Notes under the pieces: model-generated
Seen by the model: the letters and a program-made list of their open reading frames with translations, nothing else
What the model was told of the DNA's origin: nothing
The model's database searches: none
Position numbers and translations under genes: made by a program
NCBI RefSeq assembly: GCF_008329705.1
Contig: NZ_VTSX01000031.1
Location: 1 to 46,462 of the forward strand
Length of the DNA stretch: 46,462 nt
Reading direction: 5' to 3'
Origin: Chryseobacterium sp. SN22
GTDB lineage: Bacteria > Bacteroidota > Bacteroidia > Flavobacteriales > Weeksellaceae
Shown: positions 8,495 through 17,312 of the stretch, one piece after another
Layout: each line of letters starts with the position of its first letter
How positions within the stretch are numbered: the stretch's first letter is position 1

Positions 8495-8848
8495 TCAATT
8501 TAAAATCCCCATACTTTTAATCCTTACACAAAACTCAGTCCCCAGAAACCTCGGATCCCCGTGCTTCTCCGACCAGAACCCGTCCAGCACATCGGGACTG
8601 AGGCAGCGGTAAACGGCGACGCCTTTGTAGGTCCTGTCTTCCCCTTCGTAGCGGAAGTTGATCACCAGGATGCCGTCTCTGTAAAAGCCGGTGCCCTGCT
8701 GTTCGTGGTCGCCGATGAGCCATTGCGCAAGGAGGCGGTGGTTCCCATCCAGCGAAAGGGTAAGGAAGCCGTGATAAGTAACAGCGTCGGTGGCTTCCTG
8801 GTTGCTGCCCTGGACAGTATAGCTGCCCACCAGATCGTGTACGGTCAT
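8495..8848 (-). CDS. Conserved hypothetical protein, beta-rich
   Basis: A 117-aa protein with no signal peptide or membrane segment. It is made of alternating short strands (GSYTVQG, YHGFLTLSL, GTGFYRDGILVINFRYEG, YKGVAVY, LDGFWSEKHGD), a pattern like small lipocalin-type or beta-barrel sensors. I do not recognise a named family. It stands alone, next to the repeat array, and its composition matches core genes. Confidence 0.7.
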   Translation of the reverse strand: MTVHDLVGSYTVQGSNQEATDAVTYHGFLTLSLDGNHRLLAQWLIGDHEQQGTGFYRDGILVINFRYEGEDRTYKGVAVYRCLSPDVLDGFWSEKHGDPRFLGTEFCVRIKSMGILN

Positions 8849-9544
8849 TGGTATTCGGTTTTAGATAAAACAAAAATAAAAAATTCCGGCGTCAATTTGC
8901 AACCGGTTTGAAATCATCTAAATGGGTTTCCAAAATTAAGGTCTCGCAGATCAGGCAGGGGACGCAGATTTTTCTAAAAGGCAGTGTTGTTTCCTGTTGG
9001 TTCTAAAGATTGGAAATTAGCAAAGCCGTAAGGAATACGGAAATATTGCTGCAGTTCGACGGTTCCCTCCAAAACCACCCCGTCAAAAATTCAATGAATT
9101 TTCGCCACCCCTCCAAAGGAGTGGAATTTCGGTTAAGGTATTTCAGTCTTCTGCCTTCCGCAGCCTTCCGCCTTCCACACCAAGCATCTAAAACCTCCCG
9201 CGCCGCTGCTTTTTTTAAAAACCATACATAACCGCTGCAAAAAGACTGTCATGATGTACTTCAAAGTAAATACAGATATTCGGTAATAGGATGTTCTGTA
9301 TCACAATATACTGTTGCGGAAAGATTCTGCCGGCGACATACCTGTTATAGCCCAAAATTTAAGCCTCTCAATGGAGAAGCTTAAATAGGATGTCATCAAT
9401 GTTTTTAGAATCTGGTCTATTAATTTTTACCGTTGTTGTAAATGCTGTGTTGTCCGCTGTTGATGCAGTGGCTTACAGGATACGATCGATGATCCTCAGT
9501 CTGTTGCCATGTTCAGTATCGGTCTTTTACCGCGAAAAGATTAA
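8849..9544. other. Intergenic, about 700 bp with a dispersed repeat
   Basis: No convincing gene. It contains one inverted copy of a dispersed repeat (9071-9128) and fragments of the kind GCAGATCAGGCAGGGG that recur in other gaps. The rest is unremarkable. Confidence 0.5.
9071..9128 (-). repeat. Dispersed intergenic repeat, copy 1 (inverted)
   Basis: This is the reverse complement, with minor changes, of the elements at 20409-20470 and 20759-20819. All share an arm around CCCCTCC...GGAGGGG, then GGCGAAAATT, then TTTTTGACGGGGTGG. Confidence 0.75.
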
Positions 9545-9571
9545 AAAGAGGCTTTTATTGTAAGCCTCTTT
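9545..9571 (-). terminator. Hairpin terminator after the 9609-10148 gene
   Basis: AAAGAGGCTT and AAGCCTCTTT form a 10-bp stem with a 7-nt loop, 37 bp past the stop of the minus-strand gene. The T-tract on that strand overlaps the stem end. Confidence 0.65.
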
Positions 9572-9608
9572 AGGGAGATTTGCATTAACACCGTTACAGT
9601 ATTATATC

Positions 9609-10148
9609 TTAAGGCTTCCAGTAAGACCATTTACTTCCGTTGTAAACAGCCAGACGTTTTGCGCCGCTTTTGTTTATATAAACCATCATGCCGGGAGAAG
9701 GGCTTGGGATGTTCTGTACATCCGATACGGTCGGCAGTATCATGGATTTTGTAGTGGACTCCAAAACAAGGACACCGTCCGCAGAACTTGAACTGGCTCC
9801 TATAACGGTCTTTGCGGAAGTTGCTTCCGAAACCTGTGCACCGGTAGGCTGTGATGCCAAAGCCGTGGTGATATCAGCACTCTGTCCGCTAAGATCAATC
9901 CAGGTACCGTTGTAATATCTTACCCTTGCGCCTGTGGGAGAAGAAGCATCCAATACCAGTGTTCCTTCAGAAGGGGTGGAAGGGAGCGTTCTTACATAAG
10001 GCAGAATAATACCTTTATTCTGATTTGCGGGAAAATCCAGCAGTACCGAGGTTTTTACGGCAGCTGTTCCCGTGGCATCTCCCAAGATCATCTGGGCATG
10101 GGCCAGAGAAAGCCCTGTTATAAAGAGTATTGTAATTATTTTTTTCAT
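9609..10148 (-). CDS. Secreted hypothetical protein
   Basis: A 179-aa protein with a clear signal peptide (residues 1-18, MKKIITILFITGLSLAHA). The mature part is rich in Ser, Thr and Gly, with two segments of the kind MILPTVSDVQNIPSPSPGMMVYIN and a closing YNGSKWSYWKP. The same C-terminal pattern (QEGMMVYD...YDGTAWSCF) ends the neighbouring gene 10203-11663, so the two share a C-terminal module. They are 54 bp apart on the same strand and probably form an operon. Such proteins are typical exported proteins of Chryseobacterium. The function is unknown. Confidence 0.8.
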   Translation of the reverse strand: MKKIITILFITGLSLAHAQMILGDATGTAAVKTSVLLDFPANQNKGIILPYVRTLPSTPSEGTLVLDASSPTGARVRYYNGTWIDLSGQSADITTALASQPTGAQVSEATSAKTVIGASSSSADGVLVLESTTKSMILPTVSDVQNIPSPSPGMMVYINKSGAKRLAVYNGSKWSYWKP

Positions 10149-10202
10149 GGATCTTTTATTTGATACGTGTAGTAGTTGATGGTAAATTATCTTATAAAGC
10201 GA

Positions 10203-11663
10203 TTAAGGACAGGCTGGGGTACTGAAACAGCTCCATGCCGTGCCGTCATATAATTTCAGGCATTTTGCCGTGATATCATAAACCATCATTCCTTCCTGGG
10301 GTGAAACGATAGCGTTTATCTGAGGCGTACTGAGCCTGGTAATAACAAGTCCTTTGGTATTCGATTCCAGGACAACATGCGCCGACTTTCTGATCATCGG
10401 CCAGTTACCGTCATCTGTTCCTGCTCTTTTCAGAAGGGTAATCCCGATTTTGCTGTCGGTTCCTGCAGCAGAAGTATTGGCATCATCATAGCATACACAT
10501 CGACGGATGAAATAATCATTGGTGGTCGGATAGTAAGTATCACCGAAAATCGGGGATGAAGTGGAAACAAAATTATTGGTGGAACCGTTTGTGCCCTGCT
10601 GCTTGATTTCAAATTTAAAAGTCTCATCAGGCTCATACAGCGCATCGTTTACAGAAGCAATATTTACTGCAATACCGTCTTCGTCATTGTTGGGACTGGA
10701 ATATCCCGGAGTTACCCCTCCGTCATAGTTACCCTGCGGGACGGAAATCAGGTAAATGCTGCTTCCCGCAGTATGGGTAATTACCGGGGTACCGTTGGAA
10801 TTCGCCACCGGGCTTAAGGCAATATCCGCATCCGTCGCCAGTGCTGTTCCGTTTGCCGGGTCGATCAGCTGCACCGCTACGGTGGTCGGACTGGTTACCG
10901 CACCGTTAATCCTTAAAAACAAGGTGCCGTTGGAAGATCCCTCACACGAAGATAGCGCATTGGAGAATTTCAGGTCGATCAGGGGGTTCAGGGTAATCCT
11001 GATATCATCCAGAAGGTTACCCGCTCCGGGACTGCCGCCATCTACTACAGCCCTGAATCCTACCCGGTATACACCGGAAGTTCCTGTGAAGGTATAAGTC
11101 CCCTGGTTAGAAGACCAGGCTGACGTACTGGATGGGACCGTCGTGGACCGTACAGTTGCGATGTTGTTCTGGTTCTGGTCCTCAATCACCATGGCAGACT
11201 GTTCGGCAGTAGTACTCCTGGCCCGGTGCCTGAAATTAAAGGAAATAATATCCCCGTTGGCCAGGTACATATTCTGGTAAATCATAGAACTTACAAAAGC
11301 ATTAAGCTCAACGAAATTACTGCCCTGTGCAGCAGGTACGCTTTGGAAACCCGTTCCCCAAATTTCGATCGGATGGCAGGCTCCGGAAAATCCCGGTTCA
11401 CACGCATTGGCCTGAGTAGGGTGTGACGTATACCACGGTGATGTTATGGCCGCTCCGGCATCAAAAGTTGCTCCAAAACCGAAATTGGCATCATATTGCC
11501 CATATCCGCCTGGCGCGATCCCAAATTCTAATCCGGGATTGACAATGACCCTGGTCTGGGCAAAGTAAACGTGCGGAAAAATTAACAGCAGCAGTAATCC
11601 GGAGAAAATACAGGATTTGTTCCTGCTGTTTCCGTATTCTGCATTTCGCGAAATAATGTTCAT
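10203..11663 (-). CDS. Secreted multi-domain beta-sandwich protein
   Basis: I choose the start at 11663 (486 aa), because it gives a signal peptide with a hydrophobic core (CIFSGLLLLLIFPHVYFAQ). An upstream ATG at 11750 would add a second hydrophobic stretch and lies almost at the predicted transcription start. After the signal peptide comes a module of about 200 residues like a jelly-roll or carbohydrate-binding domain (NPGLEFG...LLDDIRITL). Next is a Calx-beta-like segment (SNDEDGIAV...LYEPDETFKFEI), and last a C-terminal module shared with the 9609 gene (SPQEGMMVYD...YDGTAWSCF). No T9SS sorting motif is obvious. It is probably a cell-surface or exported protein of unknown role. Confidence 0.78.
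   Translation of the reverse strand: MNIISRNAEYGNSRNKSCIFSGLLLLLIFPHVYFAQTRVIVNPGLEFGIAPGGYGQYDANFGFGATFDAGAAITSPWYTSHPTQANACEPGFSGACHPIEIWGTGFQSVPAAQGSNFVELNAFVSSMIYQNMYLANGDIISFNFRHRARSTTAEQSAMVIEDQNQNNIATVRSTTVPSSTSAWSSNQGTYTFTGTSGVYRVGFRAVVDGGSPGAGNLLDDIRITLNPLIDLKFSNALSSCEGSSNGTLFLRINGAVTSPTTVAVQLIDPANGTALATDADIALSPVANSNGTPVITHTAGSSIYLISVPQGNYDGGVTPGYSSPNNDEDGIAVNIASVNDALYEPDETFKFEIKQQGTNGSTNNFVSTSSPIFGDTYYPTTNDYFIRRCVCYDDANTSAAGTDSKIGITLLKRAGTDDGNWPMIRKSAHVVLESNTKGLVITRLSTPQINAIVSPQEGMMVYDITAKCLKLYDGTAWSCFSTPACP
11643..11654. promoter_or_regulatory. Third, shorter copy of the TTTCGCGAAA palindrome
   Basis: ATTTCGCGAAAT is a 12-bp perfect palindrome inside the first codons of the 10203-11663 gene. 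It shares the core of the two 18-bp palindromes upstream. It may be part of the same operator set or may be coincidental. Confidence 0.35.
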
Positions 11664-11760
11664 AAGTTGATTTTTATTGTGAATTATTTGAATTAGTATG
11701 GTAAAGAAAAAAAGAATCCGACAGCCTGTACTTTTATACTGACAGACCAATATTGACGCG

Positions 11761-11768
11761 CAAATCTA
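11761..11768 (-). promoter_or_regulatory. -7 promoter element for the 10203-11663 gene
   Basis: On the minus strand it reads TAGATTTG, matching the Bacteroidetes TAnnTTTG box about 100 bp upstream of the chosen start. The -33 element is not a clear match. Confidence 0.4.
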
Positions 11769-11803
11769 CATTATATCTTTGATCGAATGCACGTTATGAT
11801 TTA

Positions 11804-11821
11804 TCATTTTCGCGAAAATGA
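11804..11821. promoter_or_regulatory. 18-bp palindrome TCATTTTCGCGAAAATGA, site 1
   Basis: A perfect inverted repeat located between a minus-strand promoter element (11761-11768) and a plus-strand promoter (11852-11880). That is where an operator controlling both would sit. An identical copy is at 11969-11986. The regulator is unknown. Confidence 0.6.
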
Positions 11822-11851
11822 AAGATTGAATATTGATGTTGGTGGTTGGGA

Positions 11852-11880
11852 TTTGTCTGTATATTTTTTGTATACTTTTG
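11852..11880 (+). promoter_or_regulatory. Bacteroidetes-type promoter with no annotated gene
   Basis: TTTG (11852-11855), a 17-bp spacer and TACTTTTG (11873-11880) fit the TTTG-N17-TAnnTTTG consensus exactly. The next gene on this strand starts more than 700 bp away, and a terminator lies between (12417-12447). Confidence 0.55.
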
Positions 11881-11968
11881 ATCTGCACCAGTTTATTCGC
11901 CCGGCAGTTTTGTGGATTAATTTTCTTTAGCTGAATACTTTAACATGATGCAGTATATGTTTGACCTG

Positions 11969-11986
11969 TCATTTTCGCGAAAATGA
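11969..11986. promoter_or_regulatory. 18-bp palindrome TCATTTTCGCGAAAATGA, site 2
   Basis: Identical to the site at 11804-11821 and 165 bp from it. It lies about 90 bp downstream of the orphan plus-strand promoter, a position suited to a roadblock or looping operator. Confidence 0.55.
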
Positions 11987-12416
11987 ATAGCCGTACGGAA
12001 TTTCATTATAAAGAAAAGGACTGACTATTTGAAGTGGGTAGGATGATCATCAATACCGGGTTATATCATTTATTTATTACATTAATAATTAAAAATTTTT
12101 GCAAGTGATTTAAAGAGAGCTGTTTGTGTTGTGAAAACATGATTTACAATTTTTTTTCTTCTTTTTACAAGAAAAAAATATTCTATTGTATTAGCTTTAC
12201 AGTGTATTTCGTGTGGACGGCGAGTTTCTTTTTGCCATCTGCCAGCAGCCTTCATAAAATACTTAGCTGATACAGTACATGAATTAATTATATATCTGGA
12301 AATTTAGGAATGTCCGGGCAGGATGATGTATGATGAGCCTTTCCTGCTTACAAAATTGTATTTTGAATTTTACACAGAATTATATTTTGACCACCTGAGA
12401 ATTTATTTTTCAGGTC

Positions 12417-12447
12417 AATCCTTCCGGTAATACCGGAGGGATTTTAT
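12417..12447 (+). terminator. Strong hairpin terminator without an upstream gene
   Basis: AATCCTTCCGGT and ACCGGAGGGATT form a 12-bp stem (one G-T pair) with a 3-nt loop, followed by TTTTAT on the plus strand. No plus-strand gene lies upstream for more than 3 kb. Confidence 0.65.
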
Positions 12448-12594
12448 ACTTATGCAGGTCTAATCTCACAAAACGATTGAAATATATTTAACCCGGATTA
12501 TTTTATTTCTACAGGTGAATGATAGCCGGATGCAGAGGCAAAGCAGAAAATGATTCTTTAAAATGAATATGAGGCTGTTATTAAAACTAAAAAT

Positions 12595-12873
12595 ATGAAG
12601 CTATCCGAAGAACAATACATCATCATTCAGACTACAGCTGTCAATTATTTTAAAAATATTGGCGGGATACGTGATATTAAGATTTATAATTCAGCAGAAT
12701 TTTTAGACATCGTTGTTTATCCTGAGTCGTCCTTAATTTTAAATTCAAATGATATTGAGAAGTTTTCCGAAACGTTGAAAGAAATTATTTTTCAATTAAA
12801 AGATAATTCTGAACTGATGATTGTTGAGTTTGATGTGATAAACAGATGTATTTCATTTTCAGTCAGCTTTTAA
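12595..12873 (+). CDS. Small hypothetical protein
   Basis: A 92-aa acidic soluble protein with alternating strands and helices (IKIYNSAEFLDIVVYP, SNDIEKFSETLKEIIFQLK, ELMIVEFDVI). No signal peptide, membrane segment or known motif is seen. It is AT-rich. The regular secondary-structure pattern argues that it is a real gene. I do not recognise the family. Confidence 0.55.
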   Translation: MKLSEEQYIIIQTTAVNYFKNIGGIRDIKIYNSAEFLDIVVYPESSLILNSNDIEKFSETLKEIIFQLKDNSELMIVEFDVINRCISFSVSF

Positions 12874-13084
12874 AATCTCAAAAAACAATCAAATTTCGGA
12901 AACTCGGTGAGCTTTTATAAGTGAAAAGTGTATGCTGAGCCTGTCGAGCCAGCTTTGTGAAACTTAAATGCCCCCGGGTATAAAAAAAATCTCTGTGGTC
13001 TTCGTTTTGAAAAATAAGTAAAGCCACCATTATGGGGACTACTGCAGAAATTTACCATTCACCACTGACTTCCCGGAATATTCC

Positions 13085-13092
13085 TACCTTTG
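13085..13092 (+). promoter_or_regulatory. -7 element TACCTTTG giving a nearly leaderless mRNA
   Basis: The box matches TAnnTTTG and ends 7 bp before the ATG of the DUF1294 gene, so the predicted transcript starts at or next to the start codon. Confidence 0.5.
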
Positions 13093-13099
13093 CCCCCTC

Positions 13100-13357
13100 A
13101 TGAAGTATTTTTTCATCATTTCCACCCTGGTTACCTTCCTTACTTTCGGCCTCGACAAACGCAGGGCCGAAAAGCATCAGCGCAGGATCCCGGAATCGGT
13201 GCTCCTTTTTCTCACGTTCATGGGCGGAACCGCCGGCGCCTTACTCGGAATGATCTCCTATCGGCATAAAACCTCCAAAACCTCCTTTCTCATTAAAATC
13301 GGGCTGGTTGTCCTCCTGCAGGGCCTGATCATCTACGCATTGCTTTATCACTTTTAA
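13100..13357 (+). CDS. DUF1294 family membrane protein
   Basis: An 85-aa protein with three hydrophobic segments (about 2-17, 34-52, 66-83). The family signature is present: DKRRAEKHQRRIPE (19-32), then a Gly-rich GGTAGALLGM, then the invariant-looking RHKTSKTSF (55-63). The length is normal for the family. The function is not known. It probably sits in the inner membrane and is transcribed alone. Confidence 0.9.
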   Translation: MKYFFIISTLVTFLTFGLDKRRAEKHQRRIPESVLLFLTFMGGTAGALLGMISYRHKTSKTSFLIKIGLVVLLQGLIIYALLYHF

Positions 13358-13711
13358 AACCCGGTAGCCATTGCCGGGCCCTGTATTTATTGATTTTATC
13401 ATTACGCAGATGGGCAGGTGGCGCAGATTTTTGCTCATTCCTCAACGCCTAATCAACCGCAGCTATCACTTGCTGAACCTAAACTGAAAGATTACAGACG
13501 CAGTTCAGCCTTCGCAACCGAAGACAGCCGCGGTCATCATTAAATTTTACCCTCTGCGGGCCCGGCGCTGCACCCTGGTCTCAGCCTGATACCTAAAGCA
13601 ACTGTATTGAAATTACCTCCCACATTTTTAACAAAGATTTAGCATTTGTATTTTTCCCACGGCACCATTTTTTCTTCTACCTGAACTGTAAACACCAAAA
13701 AATTTAATAAT
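13358..13711. other. Intergenic, about 350 bp
   Basis: No gene seen. It contains fragments such as ACGCAGATGGGCAGG and GCGCAGATTTTTG that resemble degenerate repeats found in other gaps of the window. Confidence 0.45.
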
Positions 13712-14260
13712 ATGTCTAAAAAAATCGCCATTTTGGCAACCCACGGATTTGAAGAAAGCGAACTGAAATCACCGAAAGAACATCTGGAGCAGCAGGGATG
13801 GACAGCCCACATCGTAAGCCCAGAATCAGGCTCGATCAAAGCATGGGCGGAAAAAGACTGGGGACAGGAATATCCGGTGGATAAAACGTTGGATGAAGCG
13901 TCTGCTTCCGATTATGATGCCCTGGTACTGCCGGGCGGCGTGATCAATCCGGATCAGCTGAGAACCAATGAAAAGGCCCTGTCTTTCGTAAAGGATTTCT
14001 TTGAGCAGCACAAACCGGTAGCAGCCATCTGCCACGGCCCGCAGATCCTGATCAATGCAGGGGTTGTGGAAGGCAGAAACATGACTTCCGTAAAATCCAT
14101 CAGCCAGGACCTGAAGAATGCAGGCGTACAGTGGGAAGACAGCGAAGTGGTCACCAACCACGGACTGGTAACCAGCAGGACTCCTGAAGATTTACCGGCC
14201 TTCAACAAAAAGATGGTAGAGGAGATCAATGAAGGAAAACATGAGGAACAGACGGTGTAA
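13712..14260 (+). CDS. DJ-1/PfpI family protein (class I glutamine amidotransferase-like)
   Basis: A 182-aa protein of typical length. The nucleophile elbow AICHGPQ carries Cys107 and His108, and Glu14/Glu15 near the N-terminus (HGFEESE) supply the conserved acid. LVLPGG (71-76) is another family block. Members include YhbO/PfpI-like stress proteins with reported deglycase, chaperone or peptidase activity. Which one applies here cannot be told from sequence. It is a cytoplasmic, single-gene unit closed by a strong terminator at 14285-14313. Confidence 0.92.
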   Translation: MSKKIAILATHGFEESELKSPKEHLEQQGWTAHIVSPESGSIKAWAEKDWGQEYPVDKTLDEASASDYDALVLPGGVINPDQLRTNEKALSFVKDFFEQHKPVAAICHGPQILINAGVVEGRNMTSVKSISQDLKNAGVQWEDSEVVTNHGLVTSRTPEDLPAFNKKMVEEINEGKHEEQTV

Positions 14261-14284
14261 TTCGTATACACAACCGATAAAGGG

Positions 14285-14313
14285 GCCCGGATCATTTGAT
14301 CCGGGCTTTTTTT
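14285..14313 (+). terminator. Rho-independent terminator after the DJ-1/PfpI gene
   Basis: GCCCGGATCA and TGATCCGGGC form a perfect stem followed by seven T residues. Confidence 0.9.
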
Positions 14314-14576
14314 GCCTTATCCCGGAATGGATTGGTTTTTCAGGAGCTTTATCCTGCTATCCGCTATTACTCCTCGCACCGCCGCAATCCGGCCCCGCTG
14401 TGGGGTAGCCGCTTCTATCAGGGCTAAGGCAGCCGCCGTTCCGTTCCCCGGCAGGCATCGGGTGAAATTTGCGTCTTTTGACTGCGCCGGACCTTTCAGC
14501 AGTCTGTATTGAAAAATGGGGCTTCGGCTCCGCTCAGCCACCGGACGGTGCTTCCACTCAAGACGACATTAAAAAA

Positions 14577-14660
14577 ATCTTTGATTTTTAATCTTATGTG
14601 TTCTGAAATATCTGCAGTCCATCAACCTAAAAATCTAATGTCTCTTATGTGTCAAAAGCT
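14577..14660 (+). repeat. Dispersed repeat with TTTTTAATCTTATGTGTTC
   Basis: The order of blocks (CTTTGATTTTTAATCT, TCTGAAATA, CTTATGTGTCAAAA) is repeated with changes at 17148-17252 (CTCTGATTTTTAATCT, TCTGAAATAA, CTTATGTGTTAAAA). Confidence 0.6.
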
Positions 14661-14845
14661 TTTAGCACTTTTATAGTTGACAAAATCCGGCAATATACGT
14701 TGTTAAAATTACAACTTTTCCTAACCTTCAGGGTTTTCAAAACCCGGAAGGTTTACATACGGCTTTTCCGCTTCCCGGACTAAAGATCTCATTATGAATT
14801 TGTTAAATTATTGGTCTTCATACACGGTATTTGATTTAAAATCAC

Positions 14846-14853
14846 TATTTTTG
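14846..14853 (+). promoter_or_regulatory. -7 element TATTTTTG of typA
   Basis: Matches TAnnTTTG 18 bp before the typA ATG. No -33 match at standard spacing was found. Confidence 0.45.
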
Positions 14854-14871
14854 CACCCGTAAAAATCATTC

Positions 14872-16680
14872 ATGCAAAACATTAGAAATATTGCGATCAT
14901 CGCACACGTTGACCACGGGAAGACGACTCTGGTTGATAAAATCATTCATGCTACGAACATTTTCAGAGAAAATCAGGAAAGTGGAGAACTGATAATGGAT
15001 AACAATGATCTTGAAAGAGAGAGAGGGATTACCATTTTATCAAAAAATATTTCTGTTACGTATAAAGACACAAAAATCAACGTAATCGATACCCCCGGTC
15101 ACGCCGACTTCGGTGGGGAAGTGGAAAGGGTATTGAAAATGGCAGACGGGGTAATCCTGTTGGTGGATGCCTTCGAAGGGCCGATGCCGCAGACCCGTTT
15201 CGTACTTCAGAAAGCGTTGGAATTAGGATTGAGACCCTTAGTGGTCATCAACAAAGTAGACAAGCCGAACTGCCGTCCGGACGAAGTTCACGATCAGGTA
15301 TTCGATCTGTTCTTCAACCTTGAAGCGACCGAAGAGCAATTGGATTTCCCTACGTTCTACGGATCTTCAAAACAGGGATGGTTCAACACTTCCCTGGAGC
15401 AGACTGAAGACATCTTGCCGTTACTGGACGGGATCTTACAGTACGTTCCGGCTCCGCAGGTAACCGAAGGGAACCTTCAGATGCAGATTACTTCCCTGGA
15501 TTTCTCTTCTTTCTTAGGAAGAATTGCGATCGGGAAAGTAACGAGAGGCGAACTGAAAGAATCACAGTGGATCGGTCTTGCGCAGGCAGACGGTAAAATC
15601 GTAAAAGGAAAAGTAAAGGAACTTTACGTTTTCGAAGGATTAGGAAAGAAAAAAGTAACCGAAGTACAGGCAGGGGATATCTGTGCCGTAGTAGGTTTCG
15701 ACGCCTTCCAGATCGGGGACTCTTTCGTAGACCTTGAAAACCCTGAGCCGTTGGAAAGAACGGCCATCGACGAGCCTACGCTGAACATGACGTTCTCCAT
15801 CAACAACTCGCCGTTCTTCGGGAAAGACGGTAAATATGTGACTTCCAATCACCTGAAAGAAAGGTTGACCAAAGAGTTGGAGAAAAACCTGGCATTAAGG
15901 GTTCAGCAGACTGATGATGCCAACACTTTCCTGGTATTCGGTAGAGGGATTCTTCACTTATCCGTTCTTATCGAAACAATGAGAAGAGAAGGGTACGAAA
16001 TGACCATCGGTCAGCCGCAGGTAATCCTGAGAGAAGATGAAAACGGGCAAAAACTGGAGCCTTATGAATCTTTGGTAGTAGACGTTCCTGAAGAATATGC
16101 TTCAAGAGTAATCGATTTGGCTACCCAGAGAAAAGGGGACCTTCACATTATGGAGACCAAAGGGGAAATGCAGCATATGGAATTCGAGATCCCTTCAAGA
16201 GGTCTGATCGGATTGCGTTCCCAGATGCTTACAGCTACTGCAGGTGAAGCCATCATGGCGCACCGTTTCACGGAATACAAGCCTTTCAAAGGAGCAATTC
16301 CGGGAAGAAACAACGGGGTACTGATCAGCAAGACGCAGGGACCGGCTACGGAATATTCGATTGCCAAACTTCAGGACCGAGGAAAATTCTTCGTGGATCC
16401 GGGTGAGGAGATCTATGCAGGGATGATCATCGGGGAGCAGAACAAACCGGGTGACCTTGTGGTAAACATCGTAGAAGCCAAGCAGCTGAACAACATGAGA
16501 GCCTCCGGAAAAGACAAAGATACCGGCGTAGCACCGAAAATCTTATTCTCTCTGGAAGAATGCATGGAATACATCCAGGGTGATGAAGCCATCGAGGTAA
16601 CCCCGAACTTCATCCGTATGAGAAAGAAAATCCTTTCCGAAGAAGAAAGAAAAAGAGTGGAAAGAGGAGCGAAAGCTTAA
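14872..16680 (+). CDS. typA: Translational GTPase TypA/BipA
   Basis: A 602-aa ribosome-associated GTPase of normal length for the family. The G-domain motifs are all present: AHVDHGKT (11-18), RGIT (51-54), DTPGH (73-77) and NKVD (127-130). They are followed by the EF-G-like domains II, III and V and the TypA-specific C-terminal domain. It binds the ribosome in place of elongation factors and affects ribosome assembly and stress growth. It is monocistronic: its own -7 box lies upstream and a terminator lies at 16736-16763. Confidence 0.98.
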   Translation: MQNIRNIAIIAHVDHGKTTLVDKIIHATNIFRENQESGELIMDNNDLERERGITILSKNISVTYKDTKINVIDTPGHADFGGEVERVLKMADGVILLVDAFEGPMPQTRFVLQKALELGLRPLVVINKVDKPNCRPDEVHDQVFDLFFNLEATEEQLDFPTFYGSSKQGWFNTSLEQTEDILPLLDGILQYVPAPQVTEGNLQMQITSLDFSSFLGRIAIGKVTRGELKESQWIGLAQADGKIVKGKVKELYVFEGLGKKKVTEVQAGDICAVVGFDAFQIGDSFVDLENPEPLERTAIDEPTLNMTFSINNSPFFGKDGKYVTSNHLKERLTKELEKNLALRVQQTDDANTFLVFGRGILHLSVLIETMRREGYEMTIGQPQVILREDENGQKLEPYESLVVDVPEEYASRVIDLATQRKGDLHIMETKGEMQHMEFEIPSRGLIGLRSQMLTATAGEAIMAHRFTEYKPFKGAIPGRNNGVLISKTQGPATEYSIAKLQDRGKFFVDPGEEIYAGMIIGEQNKPGDLVVNIVEAKQLNNMRASGKDKDTGVAPKILFSLEECMEYIQGDEAIEVTPNFIRMRKKILSEEERKRVERGAKA

Positions 16681-16735
16681 TTTCAACATTCATCTGGGCA
16701 CTGGCCGTTTCGTCAGTGCTACAGAATACCATACA

Positions 16736-16763
16736 GCCTTCCGTTTCTGCGGAAGGCTTTTTT
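16736..16763 (+). terminator. Rho-independent terminator of typA
   Basis: GCCTTCCG and CGGAAGGC stem, 6-nt loop, then a T-run. Confidence 0.88.
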
Positions 16764-17312
16764 GTTTCCCGCAGATCACACGGGTTTCCCGGCTTCGGCC
16801 CCGCTCAGCCGCCGGGTACGGTCCGGGGGTCACAGGACCAGGCAGTCATGCAGCCCCTGAAAGGGCGAAATTTCATCTCATATAAATAAAAACGCTCTGA
16901 TTTTTTATCCTTTCTAATGTACATGGACGTCAACTCCGCTCAGCTACCGGACAGACATTATCTGAATGACAAGACATAAAATCTCTGATTTTCAAAAACT
17001 TTTGTGCGCCTTCTTCAGTATGATTCATTCAGCTTCTTTATCCAGCATCAATATCTTTTGTTTCTTTTGGGACGGATATCCGGTAATTTGAGATTAAAAG
17101 ATACAGAGTCCCAAACTTATCGCCAGATATAATTGATTCTAAGCCGCTGGAAGTCTCTGATTTTTAATCTCCTGTGCTCTGAAATAAGCGGGCTTCTAGA
17201 CCTCAGCCGCCAAAAATAAATCTTATGTGACTTATGTGTTAAAAACCCTTCCGTCATCATATCAATAGCGGCCGGGCCAATCCCACGGCCAAGTTTTTGT
17301 ATTTCCGTTACC
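16764..17312. other. Intergenic, about 550 bp with repeats
   Basis: No gene seen. It carries a copy of the GCTTCGGC(T/C)CCGCTCAGCC dispersed motif (16791-16816), a shorter one (16931-16952), and the relative of the 14577-14660 repeat at 17148-17252. Confidence 0.5.
17148..17252 (+). repeat. Second copy of the 14577 repeat
   Basis: Shares three ordered blocks with 14577-14660, with a slightly longer interior. Confidence 0.6.

Larger units (their letters stand above)
11881..12447 (+). ncRNA. Possible orphan transcript (small RNA or long leader)
   Basis: An AT-rich, apparently non-coding stretch bounded by a consensus promoter and a strong hairpin terminator. Only very short open frames (13 codons) are present. 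It could encode a regulatory RNA, or be a leader with attenuation before the gene at 12595. The claim rests on the two boundary signals alone. Confidence 0.35.
14314..14871. other. Intergenic, about 560 bp with dispersed repeats
   Basis: No convincing gene. A GC-rich stretch (14330-14545) gives weak open frames on both strands that look like repeat decay rather than proteins. It ends in the dispersed motif GCTTCGGCTCCGCTCAGCC (about 14520-14538). 14577-14660 is a second dispersed repeat, with a relative at 17148-17252. Confidence 0.5.

Noticed and set aside
7374..8503. Several short open frames in the repeat array with related products (e.g. GSSQNEQSG-type peptides)
   Set aside because: They lie in different phases in different copies, lack consistent starts, and come from the DNA repeat itself.
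14317..14541. Open frames on both strands in GC-rich DNA after the DJ-1/PfpI gene
   Set aside because: They have a basic, low-complexity composition, no start signals, and overlap dispersed repeat motifs. I treat the stretch as non-coding.
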